This document shows, one piece after another, positions 1 through 5,107 of a DNA stretch of 5,933 nt. The stretch covers positions 1 to 5,933 of the forward strand of contig JAIDKM010000187.1 of assembly GCA_029051915.1 (NCBI GenBank). The letters run 5' to 3'. Position numbers and translations under genes: made by a program. The stretch is from Alistipes sp. (GTDB lineage Bacteria > Bacteroidota > Bacteroidia > Bacteroidales > Rikenellaceae). Below the pieces are notes generated by a model. The model was given only the letters and a program-made list of their open reading frames with translations. It made no database searches and was not told where the DNA came from. Position 1 is the first letter of the stretch. Every line of letters begins with the position of its first letter.

Positions 1-652
1 GTATTCCCAAATTGCCGTTTATGCGTCCCCGAAGCTCCTCGACGGCCTTATTGGTAAAGGATATAACCAAAATCTGGGCCGGGTCGATGCCTCTTTTTTC
101 TACAAGATACCGTACTTTGGCAGCTACCGTCGTGGTTTTTCCGGCTCCTGCTCCAGCAATCACCAGCGTATGATCCTCCTCCGAAAGCACGACTTCGCGT
201 TGTTCTCGGTCGAGGGATATGGCCGGATCACACGCTTTGAGTATGTTGTCGAGATAGGAATTCTCCGATTCGATATGTCGCGAAATGTAGGTGTCGTTAT
301 GTTTTCGGATCGTCGGTGATTCCGTTGCAAGGTCGGCCATTGCATCGAACTCTGTCCAAAAATAGTTTATGGCTTCAATATCAAGAGTATGTTTGGAGAC
401 ATACTCGTCCAATATGTTCGACTGAACAAGCGTAGCATAGAATTGCGATAAATCACGGTATTGTTCGACAAAGCCCTTATAGTCGCTCCGCGCAATAAAC
501 CGGTCTTGGGATAGTAAATCCTTGAATGCCTTGTTGAAAGACATAGTTCGGACGTATTCCACGGGGCAATTCTTCGAATTCGGATTCGTCGGAACCGTAG
601 AACCGCTCTCTTGATTTTGTCCAATATTTTTGAAGAAATTTACTATTCCCAT
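1..652 (-). CDS. UvrD/helicase IV-like DNA helicase, N-terminal part (runs off left edge)
   Basis: Superfamily 1 DNA helicase; only the first 217 codons are in the window and the gene continues past base 1. The first 145 or so residues form an extension without a motif I recognise. The Q-motif region follows (LDREQREVV, residues 147-155), then Walker A AGAGAGKTT (166-174, with K172 and T173 contacting ATP), then motif Ia ILVISFTNKAVEEL (194-207). A long N-terminal extension before this helicase core is typical of the DNA helicase IV (HelD) branch rather than of UvrD or Rep, which begin at the Q motif. The ATG at 652 is chosen because an in-frame TAA lies a few codons upstream and a TATCTTTG promoter element sits at 677-684. 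The sequence is visibly more AT-rich than the core genes to the right. Members of this branch occur in DNA repair and in mobile or defence regions; the exact role cannot be told from this part. Confidence 0.85.
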   Translation of the reverse strand, partial: MGIVNFFKNIGQNQESGSTVPTNPNSKNCPVEYVRTMSFNKAFKDLLSQDRFIARSDYKGFVEQYRDLSQFYATLVQSNILDEYVSKHTLDIEAINYFWTEFDAMADLATESPTIRKHNDTYISRHIESENSYLDNILKACDPAISLDREQREVVLSEEDHTLVIAGAGAGKTTTVAAKVRYLVEKRGIDPAQILVISFTNKAVEELRGRINGNLGI

Positions 653-676
653 TACGTTCAAAAACCGTTTGCCTTA

Positions 677-684
677 CAAAGATA
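677..684 (-). promoter_or_regulatory. Bacteroidota -7 promoter element for the helicase gene
   Basis: On the minus strand this reads TATCTTTG, a match to the Bacteroidota -7 consensus TAnnTTTG. It lies 24 bases before the ATG at 652, which would leave a leader of about 20 bases. No TTG is found about 20 bases upstream, so the -33 half is missing or weak. An AT-rich inverted repeat (GATTATT 696-702, AATAATC 715-721) overlaps the expected -33 position and could be an operator. Confidence 0.5.
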
Positions 685-745
685 AACATTAAATCGATTA
701 TTGTAATTATCATAAATAATCAATCATGGTTTATCCCTTATTTCA

Positions 746-790
746 AGATAAAAACAATCGCACCCCAGTACTTGCTACCGGGGAGCGATT
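746..790 (-). terminator. Rho-independent terminator after the zeta/small-protein pair
   Basis: Bases 756-761 (AATCGC) pair with 785-790 (GCGATT). After an A/A mismatch, 763-766 (CCCC) pair with 780-783 (GGGG), and GTA/TAC inside can add three pairs. Read on the minus strand, the hairpin is followed at once by GTTTTTATC, a U-rich tract. It lies 34 bases past the stop of the 52-residue gene, so it separates the zeta module from the helicase, which then needs its own promoter. Confidence 0.75.
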
Positions 791-824
791 ATGAACTCAC
801 GGACGGCTTAATGCGCCGCTTGGA

Positions 825-983
825 TTATTTCAGATCGCGGGCTTTGATACGTACAACTTTGCCGTCGCGCACGACAACCAATTCGCCGTCTTCTTTTCGG
901 GTTTTCTCGACAAGGCGTTTGCGGGCCAACAGAATGCCCGCATTGATTTTCTCTTGCATCTGTTTGATTTCGATCTCACTCAT
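825..983 (-). CDS. Small protein overlapping the end of the zeta gene; candidate antitoxin
   Basis: A 52-residue protein starting with the ATG at 983-981 and ending with TAA at 827-825. The ATG lies inside the end of the zeta frame (ATGAGTGA), an 8-base overlap that suggests translational coupling. It is charged and lysine/arginine-rich. Residues 1-30 look helical (SEIEIKQMQEKINAGILL) and the C-terminal half looks like a short beta hairpin (ELVVVRDGKVVRIKA, residues 34-48). There is no DNA-binding motif, signal peptide or membrane segment that I can recognise. Its placement directly after a zeta-family kinase makes a role as antitoxin or cofactor likely, but the order is the reverse of the classic epsilon-zeta arrangement, where the antitoxin comes first. 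The frame looks genuine because of the coupling and the terminator just after it. Function is inferred from position only. Confidence 0.7.
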   Translation of the reverse strand: MSEIEIKQMQEKINAGILLARKRLVEKTRKEDGELVVVRDGKVVRIKARDLK

Positions 984-1551
984 CGTCCGCAATCTTTTCG
1001 TAGGATAACGTATCTTCTATATGGATTGTTGCATCTTTTTCGCCCGATGCAATGATTTTGATTTCCTCGTCGGCCGAACTGTTGTCATAGATCGTCCAAA
1101 AATCGCATATCGGCGTGTAGAGCGTTGTAAGGTTCCGGATGCCGTTTGCATACCGTCGCCGAATTACATCTTGCGGGATGTTGTGCCCGCCTTCCCGTAC
1201 CCGGGTAGCGACGCGTTCGATAGCTTGTTCGAGTGTCGGAAGCCAAAAGTAAAGCAAGGTTACAAAATAGCCTTTCGACTATGCTTTCTCAATGAACCGA
1301 ACGTAGGAACGGGTGGCCAATGTCGTTTCGAATGCGAAATCCCGCCCTTCGGACAGCAGATCATCCATGCGTTGCAGCATCAGTCGTCCGGCTTCGATAG
1401 CTACGCTTTCAGGGTTGAACGGCGAAAGCCCTTTCGCTATTTCATCAGCATTGACGAATTCCTTGCATCCCAGCATTTCGGGTAGTACCGTGTAGGATGC
1501 GGTCGTTTTTCCCGCTCCGTTGCAGCCTGCTATGATATAAAGTTTCGGCAT
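976..1551 (-). pseudogene. Zeta-toxin-family P-loop kinase, interrupted by one in-frame TAG
   Basis: The frame from the ATG at 1551 to the TGA at 978-976 is 192 codons and is intact except for TAG at codon 91 (plus-strand bases 1279-1281). The first part has Walker A GCNGAGKT (residues 9-16), the NADEIAKGLSPF segment (34-45) that fits the substrate-binding region, and the strand FETTLATRSY (74-83). After the TAG the same frame continues with KGYFVTLLYFW (93-103) and EGGHNIPQDVIRRRY, a hallmark of this family. Zeta kinases are known to phosphorylate UDP-N-acetylglucosamine and block cell-wall synthesis, and related P-loop kinases form toxin-antitoxin pairs. The truncated 90-residue product keeps the P-loop but loses the second half, so it is probably inactive. 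A single change such as CAG to TAG explains it; readthrough, a suppressor tRNA or a base-calling error are alternatives. The continuation has no good restart codon near the break. Confidence 0.8.
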
Positions 1552-1561
1552 ATCCTTTCGA

Positions 1562-1569
1562 CAAAGATA
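1562..1569 (-). promoter_or_regulatory. -7 promoter element for the zeta gene
   Basis: The minus strand reads TATCTTTG, matching TAnnTTTG, and ends 10 bases before the zeta ATG at 1551. Transcription would begin only a few bases before the start codon, so the leader would be very short. A -33 TTG at the expected distance is not seen. Confidence 0.5.
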
Positions 1570-1644
1570 GCGATTTTCGTGCTATCTCCTGCTCGAATGA
1601 TGAAAATACGCGCGTTCATGGAAAAATCGCAACCTCGGTTTGCT

Positions 1645-1846
1645 GGGGTACCCCGGTGTTGACAGGTACCTTTGGGGGTTGCCCGCAAGTGCGGTGGGGC
1701 ACTTATCTGCTTCTATTCCAGTACCCATGTGCCTCGATGTTAAAAATGATGAGGTACCCTGACAACGGATAGGGGTAGGTACCCACATACCTACCCCAAA
1801 GGGTAGCGAGGGTACGGATTTCTACCCTCGATAAGGTGCAGGTACC
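1645..1846. repeat. Palindrome- and hairpin-rich non-coding block with repeated GGTACC/TACCC words
   Basis: The stretch 1570-1975 holds no gene I can support. Within it, the six-base palindrome GGTACC occurs five times (1647, 1665, 1753, 1778, 1841), and the word TACCC or its complement GGGTA occurs about ten times in under 200 bases, far more than chance. One GGTACC sits inside the ten-base palindrome GGGGTACCCC (1645-1654). Three hairpins are clear: AAGTGC/GCACTT at 1687-1704; a perfect 10-base-pair stem at 1772-1781 and 1788-1797 with a 6-base loop; and CGAGGGTA/TACCCTCG at 1807-1814 and 1823-1830. A competing stem, CTACCC/GGGTAG (1791-1796, 1801-1806), excludes the second hairpin. It could be a regulatory RNA, a protein-binding array, or remnants of a small palindromic element; the sequence does not decide. 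Confidence 0.55.
1772..1797. other. Perfect 10-base-pair hairpin
   Basis: GGGGTAGGTA (1772-1781) pairs exactly with TACCTACCCC (1788-1797) around a 6-base loop. There is no U-tract after it in either direction, so it is not a normal intrinsic terminator. It lies in the untranslated stretch between the Fic and zeta genes. Confidence 0.6.
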
Positions 1847-1863
1847 GTTGTTGAGTTTGAGTA

Positions 1864-1980
1864 TTAAGAGGACTCTTCGCTGTTATCCTCGTCGATGTGC
1901 TTGATAGCTTGGGTGGATAGAAAATGTAACCCGGCAATCGGCCGAATAGTATCTCGTACACTCCTAATAGTCGAGTTACG
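1864..1980 (-). other. Short open frame without a start codon after Fic; possible gene remnant
   Basis: In the frame that overlaps the Fic stop codon by one base, 38 codons stay open from 1980 to a TAA at 1866-1864. They read like protein, including GLHFLSTQAIKHIDED and an acidic, serine-rich end. No ATG, GTG or TTG occurs in this frame back to the previous stop inside Fic, so it cannot be translated independently as it stands. It may be the tail of a lost gene left by a deletion or insertion, or it may be chance. I do not recognise a family. Confidence 0.2.
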
Positions 1981-2524
1981 CTTCGTACCCCTCGTAGTAG
2001 TAGGATTGTTCGATGCCTTTGAAGATCACTTCCCGGTCGGTTACGCGGTCGGTCAAGGCTGACGAGAGCAGGGTTCGCAGTTCGAGGTCGTTGATCGGGC
2101 TGCGTTCCATTGCCGAGAGGTAGGAATCTTTATCGATCCGCTGCCAGTCCACAACCTTGCCGAGCCGGTTTTTCAGCATCATGTCGAGCCAGATGCGTGT
2201 CGCCCGGCCGTTGCCTTCCATAAAGGGATGGGCGATGTTCATCTCCACGTACTTGGCAACGATCTCTTCGTAGGTGGTTTCCGGCATCCGTTCGATGACC
2301 GGCAGGATTTCATTCAGATAGAGACTGTTCGCAAAACGAAACCCTCCTTTGGCTATGTTGAGCGTGCGGATTTTGCCTGCAAAGTCGTACAACCCGCCGA
2401 AAAGTGCCGCGTGAATGTCGCATAAGCCCCGCACCGTGCCGATTTCGATACGGTCTATCGCTCCGCTCTCGAACAGAGCGCGGGCTTTTTCAAGGCTGGC
2501 AGCGTCGATTTCTTGCGTTTTCAT
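1976..2524 (-). CDS. Class III Fic-domain protein adenylyltransferase (NmFic-like)
   Basis: Fic enzymes transfer AMP from ATP to a hydroxyl side chain of a target protein. With the ATG at 2524 the protein has 182 residues, near the size of the Neisseria meningitidis protein NmFic, whose start and end it resembles closely from memory. The flap region is GGFRFA (60-65), the catalytic motif is [12 protein letters not shown] (99-110, H99 as base, E103 for the metal), and the end carries SYYYEG (174-179), the C-terminal inhibitory motif (S/T)xxxE(G/N) of class III Fic proteins. In NmFic the matching glutamate blocks ATP and the first tyrosine is self-modified, with inhibition controlled by oligomerisation; DNA gyrase subunit B is a known target there. 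All key residues are kept, so it is probably active and self-regulated without a separate antitoxin. An upstream TTG at 2587 is unlikely as start because it falls inside the promoter element. Confidence 0.93.
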   Translation of the reverse strand: MKTQEIDAASLEKARALFESGAIDRIEIGTVRGLCDIHAALFGGLYDFAGKIRTLNIAKGGFRFANSLYLNEILPVIERMPETTYEEIVAKYVEMNIAHPFMEGNGRATRIWLDMMLKNRLGKVVDWQRIDKDSYLSAMERSPINDLELRTLLSSALTDRVTDREVIFKGIEQSYYYEGYEA

Positions 2525-2584
2525 CTTTTGTCGGTCGAGGTTTCCTATTCCAATGCTGTGCCGCACTGGAAGCGGCCTGTGAGA

Positions 2585-2592
2585 CAAAGGTA
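2585..2592 (-). promoter_or_regulatory. -7 promoter element for the fic gene
   Basis: The minus strand reads TACCTTTG, matching TAnnTTTG. It lies 60 bases before the ATG at 2524, giving a leader of about 55 bases. It overlaps the TTG at 2587, which argues against that codon as the translation start. The -33 half is not evident. Confidence 0.45.
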
Positions 2593-2683
2593 GTAAAAAT
2601 TATGATTTCCTTGTTCGGAGAGGGATTCGCCGCGATGCAAAATCCCCGGAGTTGTGTCTAAATTGTGTACCCGGCCTGAAACG

Positions 2684-2717
2684 AATCAACCACCTGCATC
2701 GCTGCAAGTGGTTGATT
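2684..2717 (-). terminator. Strong hairpin downstream of tRNA-Arg, probable terminator
   Basis: AATCAACCAC (2684-2693) pairs perfectly with GTGGTTGATT (2708-2717). After one mismatch, TGCA (2695-2698) pairs with TGCA (2703-2706) around the loop TCGC. It begins 7 bases past the tRNA 3' end. The bases after it on the minus strand (CGTTTC) are only modestly U-rich, so it could act as terminator or as a 3' processing barrier. Confidence 0.6.
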
Positions 2718-2724
2718 TCGAGAG

Positions 2725-2798
2725 TGACACCGACAGGACTCAAACCTGTAACCTTCTGATCCGTAGTCAGATGCTCTATTCAATTAAGCTACGGTGCC
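2725..2798 (-). tRNA. tRNA-Arg (anticodon ACG)
   Basis: A complete 74-base cloverleaf on the minus strand. The acceptor stem is GGCACCG with CGGTGTC (one G-U pair), the discriminator is A, and CCA is not encoded. The anticodon arm is TCTGA-CTACGGA-TCAGA, so the anticodon is ACG, reading CGU/CGC/CGA arginine codons after the first base is edited to inosine. The T arm is ACAGG-TTTGAGT-CCTGT. It has its own full promoter upstream and a hairpin just downstream. It sits at the junction between the core cluster and the fic/zeta/helicase region, which is a common position for an integration site. Confidence 0.95.
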
Positions 2799-2810
2799 GA
2801 ATTGCGAATG

Positions 2811-2841
2811 CAAATATAGGGTGAAAATCCGAATCGAGCAA
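2811..2841 (-). promoter_or_regulatory. Full Bacteroidota promoter for tRNA-Arg
   Basis: On the minus strand a -33 TTG (2841-2839) is followed after exactly 20 bases by TATATTTG (2818-2811), matching the consensus TTG-N19-21-TAnnTTTG. The -7 element ends 12 bases before the mature tRNA 5' end, so transcription starts a few bases upstream of it. This is the best-formed promoter in the window and supports the assignment to Bacteroidota. Confidence 0.75.
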
Positions 2842-2965
2842 GAAATTGCGTAAGAATTTTGATAAAAAAATAATGGTAGATTTGCGTAACTCTCTTATGT
2901 TGCTGGAAAATAGGCTTGTCTGTTTCGAAAGGCCGAAGAGCAACGGCTGTGTTTATCGGAGGAAA

Positions 2966-3583
2966 TTATTTGATCTCTCGGTCGGGATGGTCGCGCAAGA
3001 ACTTTTCCCAGCTCTGCGAACCGCCTTTGGATGCTGCTTTCTTTCCGCCGCCGAGTCCTTTGACCCGTTCGCTGCCCATCGCGGCGTTGAGCGGCGAAGC
3101 TGTTGTATAGTAGTGGCATAACGCTACGGCCATGCCATCGGTGGCGTCGAGCCGTTGTGGCGGCCGGTCGATGGCGAGCATCCGGCAGACGATGGAGGCC
3201 ACCTGTTCTTTGGCCGACGATCCGCGACCTGTGATCGCCTGTTTGATTCGCATCGGCGCATATTCCGAGACGGAGAGTCCCCGGCTCAGTGCCGCGGCCA
3301 TCGCTACGCCCTGTGCTCGGCCCAATTTGAGCATCGACTGCACGTTTTCACCGAAAAAAGGCGCTTCGAGGGCCACTTCGCGCGGTTCGTACTGATCGAT
3401 CAGTGTTCCGACCCGCTCGAAAATATGAGCCAGTTTGGCATAGGGATCGGTCAGCTTATGCAGGTCGATGTCGCCCAGAACGATTGCGCGCAACGTCCGC
3501 CCTTCGACTTCCAGCACGCCGTATCCCATGTAGTTGGTGCCGGGGTCGATGCCCATGATGCGATATGTTTCCGGGGTCGTCAA
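2966..3583 (-). CDS. ruvC: Crossover junction endodeoxyribonuclease RuvC
   Basis: RuvC is the Holliday junction resolvase that, with the RuvAB motor, cuts four-way junctions during recombinational repair. The protein has 205 residues. The four acidic active-site residues are in place: D13 in MGIDPGTNYMGYG (10-22), E73 in VALEAPFFGEN (70-80), and D146 and D149 in DATDGMAVALCHY (146-158). The conserved fold ends near residue 165; a glycine/lysine-rich tail (KGLGGGKKAASKGG) and a short helix follow, longer than in the E. coli protein. The TTG at 3583 is preferred because it overlaps the stop of the preceding gene (ATTGA) and supplies the residues that normally precede the first beta strand. The ATG at 3556 would begin at MGIDPG and trim that strand. 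It is the last gene of the coaD-lpxD cluster; ruvA and ruvB are not in the window. Confidence 0.95.
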   Translation of the reverse strand: MTTPETYRIMGIDPGTNYMGYGVLEVEGRTLRAIVLGDIDLHKLTDPYAKLAHIFERVGTLIDQYEPREVALEAPFFGENVQSMLKLGRAQGVAMAAALSRGLSVSEYAPMRIKQAITGRGSSAKEQVASIVCRMLAIDRPPQRLDATDGMAVALCHYYTTASPLNAAMGSERVKGLGGGKKAASKGGSQSWEKFLRDHPDREIK

Positions 3584-4059
3584 TCTGCAGGACAGTCGTT
3601 TTCGCAGGTTGGGTTGTGCAGCATGCGTAGCTCCGTTTCGATGGCTTCGCGCCGCTCCTCGGAGGTGTCCGGATCGTGGAATTCCACGATCAGTGCGGTC
3701 TGTCGCTTTTCGAACTCCTCGCGAGCCGTGTTGGTCGGAGTCCCGGAGACGATGATCCGGCCGGGTATCTCGGGGTCGGACTCGACCCGGATGGTGCCTG
3801 GTTCGAGAGTCAGCGTCGTGCCGAATGTGCCGCCTCCGTCGTCCGAATCGGAGAGGAATCCCATTTCGGGCGTTTCGGCTGTGCCCTTGAAACGGAATGC
3901 TCCGTTCTTGACCCGGGCCGAGTCGAGCAAGTCGTCGCCCGAAAAAAGATAGACCGTACCTTCAAGATCTTCGATCCGCCCTTCGATCGTATAGCGATTG
4001 CTGTCGCAGCCGCACAACCACAACAGCAGAACGGCGGCGATTCCCCCAACCTTTCTCAC
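3580..4059 (-). CDS. DUF4369-like small lipoprotein
   Basis: A 159-residue secreted lipoprotein. The N-terminus is a signal peptide, MRKVGGIAAVLLLWLCGC, with a lipobox LCGC and lipidated C18. The next part, YTIEGRIEDLEGTVYLFSGD and DSARVKNGAFRFKG (about residues 23-60), has the beta-rich pattern of the DUF4369 domain that many Bacteroidales lipoproteins carry ahead of a thioredoxin-like domain. No thioredoxin CxxC domain follows; residues 110-159 are a charged, probably helical segment (REEFEKRQ, EERREAIETEL) ending NPTCENDCPAD. The GTG at 4059 is the only workable start, because the lpxD stop codon lies in the same frame one codon upstream. It overlaps ruvC by 3 bases. It is probably anchored in the inner or outer membrane, facing the periplasm; the function is unknown. 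Confidence 0.8.
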   Translation of the reverse strand: MRKVGGIAAVLLLWLCGCDSNRYTIEGRIEDLEGTVYLFSGDDLLDSARVKNGAFRFKGTAETPEMGFLSDSDDGGGTFGTTLTLEPGTIRVESDPEIPGRIIVSGTPTNTAREEFEKRQTALIVEFHDPDTSEERREAIETELRMLHNPTCENDCPAD

Positions 4060-4062
4060 GGT

Positions 4063-5103
4063 TTATCGGTTTTTCAGTGCGTCGATCTCCTTTTCGGCGT
4101 CGCGCAGGCGCTTGTCCAGCTCGGGCAGACGTTTGAAAACGGCTGCCGAACGGTGGTATTGCATGCCCGGAAGTGCCGGATAGCCGAAGCGGATTTCGCC
4201 GTCGGGCACGTCCTTGTCCAGTCCGCTTTTCGAACCGACTTGTACGCGGTTTCCGATCGTTACGTGGTCGGCAACGCCCACCTGCCCTGCGAGGAAGCAG
4301 TTGCTGCCGACTTTCGAGGTGCCGGCGATGCCCGTCTGTGCCGACGATACGGTGTTGGCGCCGATCTCTACGTTGTGGCCGATCTGGATCAGATTGTCGA
4401 GTTTGACACCGTGGCGAATGATCGTCGAGTCGGTTTTCGCCCGGTCGATGCAGGTGTTGGCGCCGATCTCCACGTCGTCCTCGATGACCACGTTGCCCAG
4501 TTGGGGAATCTTGTCGAATCCGCCCTCGGCATTGGGCATGAACCCGAAACCGTCGGCGCCGATCACAGCACCGGCGTGGAGGATGCAGCGGGCGCCCACC
4601 TTGCAGCCCTCGTAGATCTTCACTCCGGGATAGAGCGTCGTTCCTTCGCCGATTTCGACCCCGGCACCGATGTATACCTGCGGATAGATCTGGCAGTCGG
4701 CACCGACTTTCGCACCCTCCTCGACGACCGCGAAGTCGCCAACATAGCAGTTCTCGCCGATCGTCGCCTTTTCGGCGATCGATGCCCGCGGGCTGATTCC
4801 CGTGCGACGGGGTTTGGCGGCATTGTACATTTCGAGCAGCTTCACGACGCAGGCCCCGGCATTTTCTACCTTGATAAGCGTCGCCGTTACCGGATGCGAG
4901 GGCTCGAACGTTTTGTCCACCAGTACGATGCTGGCGCCGGTAGTATAGAGATGGGGTTCGTATTTGAGGTTGGTCAGATAGGCCAGCGATCCGGCTTTGC
5001 CCTGTTCGATCGACGAGACGGTATGCACCGTCGCCTGCTTGTCGCCTACGACTTCGCCGCCCAAGAACCCGGCGATCATTTCGGCTGTAAATTCCATTGC
5101 CAT
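4063..5103 (-). CDS. lpxD: UDP-3-O-acylglucosamine N-acyltransferase LpxD
   Basis: LpxD transfers a 3-hydroxyacyl chain from acyl carrier protein to the 2-amino group of UDP-3-O-acylglucosamine, the third step of lipid A synthesis, in the cytoplasm. At 346 residues it has the usual length. Residues 1-100 form the uridine-binding domain ([17 protein letters not shown] and [14 protein letters not shown]). Residues 105-300 are a left-handed beta helix of hexapeptide repeats, visible as runs such as ATIGEN, AKVGAD and VEIGAN. The catalytic histidine is H243 in [12 protein letters not shown], and [13 protein letters not shown] (176-188) is the conserved acyl/pantetheine groove. A C-terminal helix ([18 protein letters not shown]) completes the trimer. 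The ATG at 5103 or the one at 5097 may be the start; the second gives MEFTAEM, the common form. It is not followed by lpxC/fabZ or lpxA here but by a lipoprotein gene and ruvC. Confidence 0.95.
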   Translation of the reverse strand: MAMEFTAEMIAGFLGGEVVGDKQATVHTVSSIEQGKAGSLAYLTNLKYEPHLYTTGASIVLVDKTFEPSHPVTATLIKVENAGACVVKLLEMYNAAKPRRTGISPRASIAEKATIGENCYVGDFAVVEEGAKVGADCQIYPQVYIGAGVEIGEGTTLYPGVKIYEGCKVGARCILHAGAVIGADGFGFMPNAEGGFDKIPQLGNVVIEDDVEIGANTCIDRAKTDSTIIRHGVKLDNLIQIGHNVEIGANTVSSAQTGIAGTSKVGSNCFLAGQVGVADHVTIGNRVQVGSKSGLDKDVPDGEIRFGYPALPGMQYHRSAAVFKRLPELDKRLRDAEKEIDALKNR

Positions 5104-5107
5104 ATTA

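Noticed and set aside
976..1257. Reading the second half of zeta as an independent gene starting with TTG at 1257
   Set aside because: The frame is the direct continuation of the first half and begins in the middle of a conserved strand (TLLYFW); the TTG is an internal leucine codon, with no promoter element nearby.
1021..1485. 154-codon plus-strand frame opposite the zeta gene
   Set aside because: Antisense to the conserved zeta frame on both sides of the TAG; no domain recognised.
1582..1788. 68-codon minus-strand frame across the palindrome-rich block
   Set aside because: The translation has no recognisable pattern and its content comes from the GGTACC repeats; there is no promoter element before it. 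A short peptide cannot be fully excluded.
1645..1846. CRISPR array or tandem repeat
   Set aside because: The repeated words are short (5-6 bases), irregularly spaced and palindromic; there is no repeat-spacer structure of constant length.
2525..2587. 21-residue N-terminal extension of Fic from a TTG start
   Set aside because: The TTG lies inside the TACCTTTG promoter element, and the ATG at 2524 gives a protein that begins as NmFic does.
2846..3121. Plus-strand frame with a TAGATTTG element (2877-2884) nearby
   Set aside because: No -33 TTG at the proper distance, the frame runs antisense into the end of ruvC, and the translation resembles nothing.
3155..3952. 265-codon plus-strand frame opposite ruvC and the lipoprotein gene
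   Set aside because: Same reasoning: antisense to ruvC catalytic regions, low-complexity serine/arginine-rich translation, no start context.
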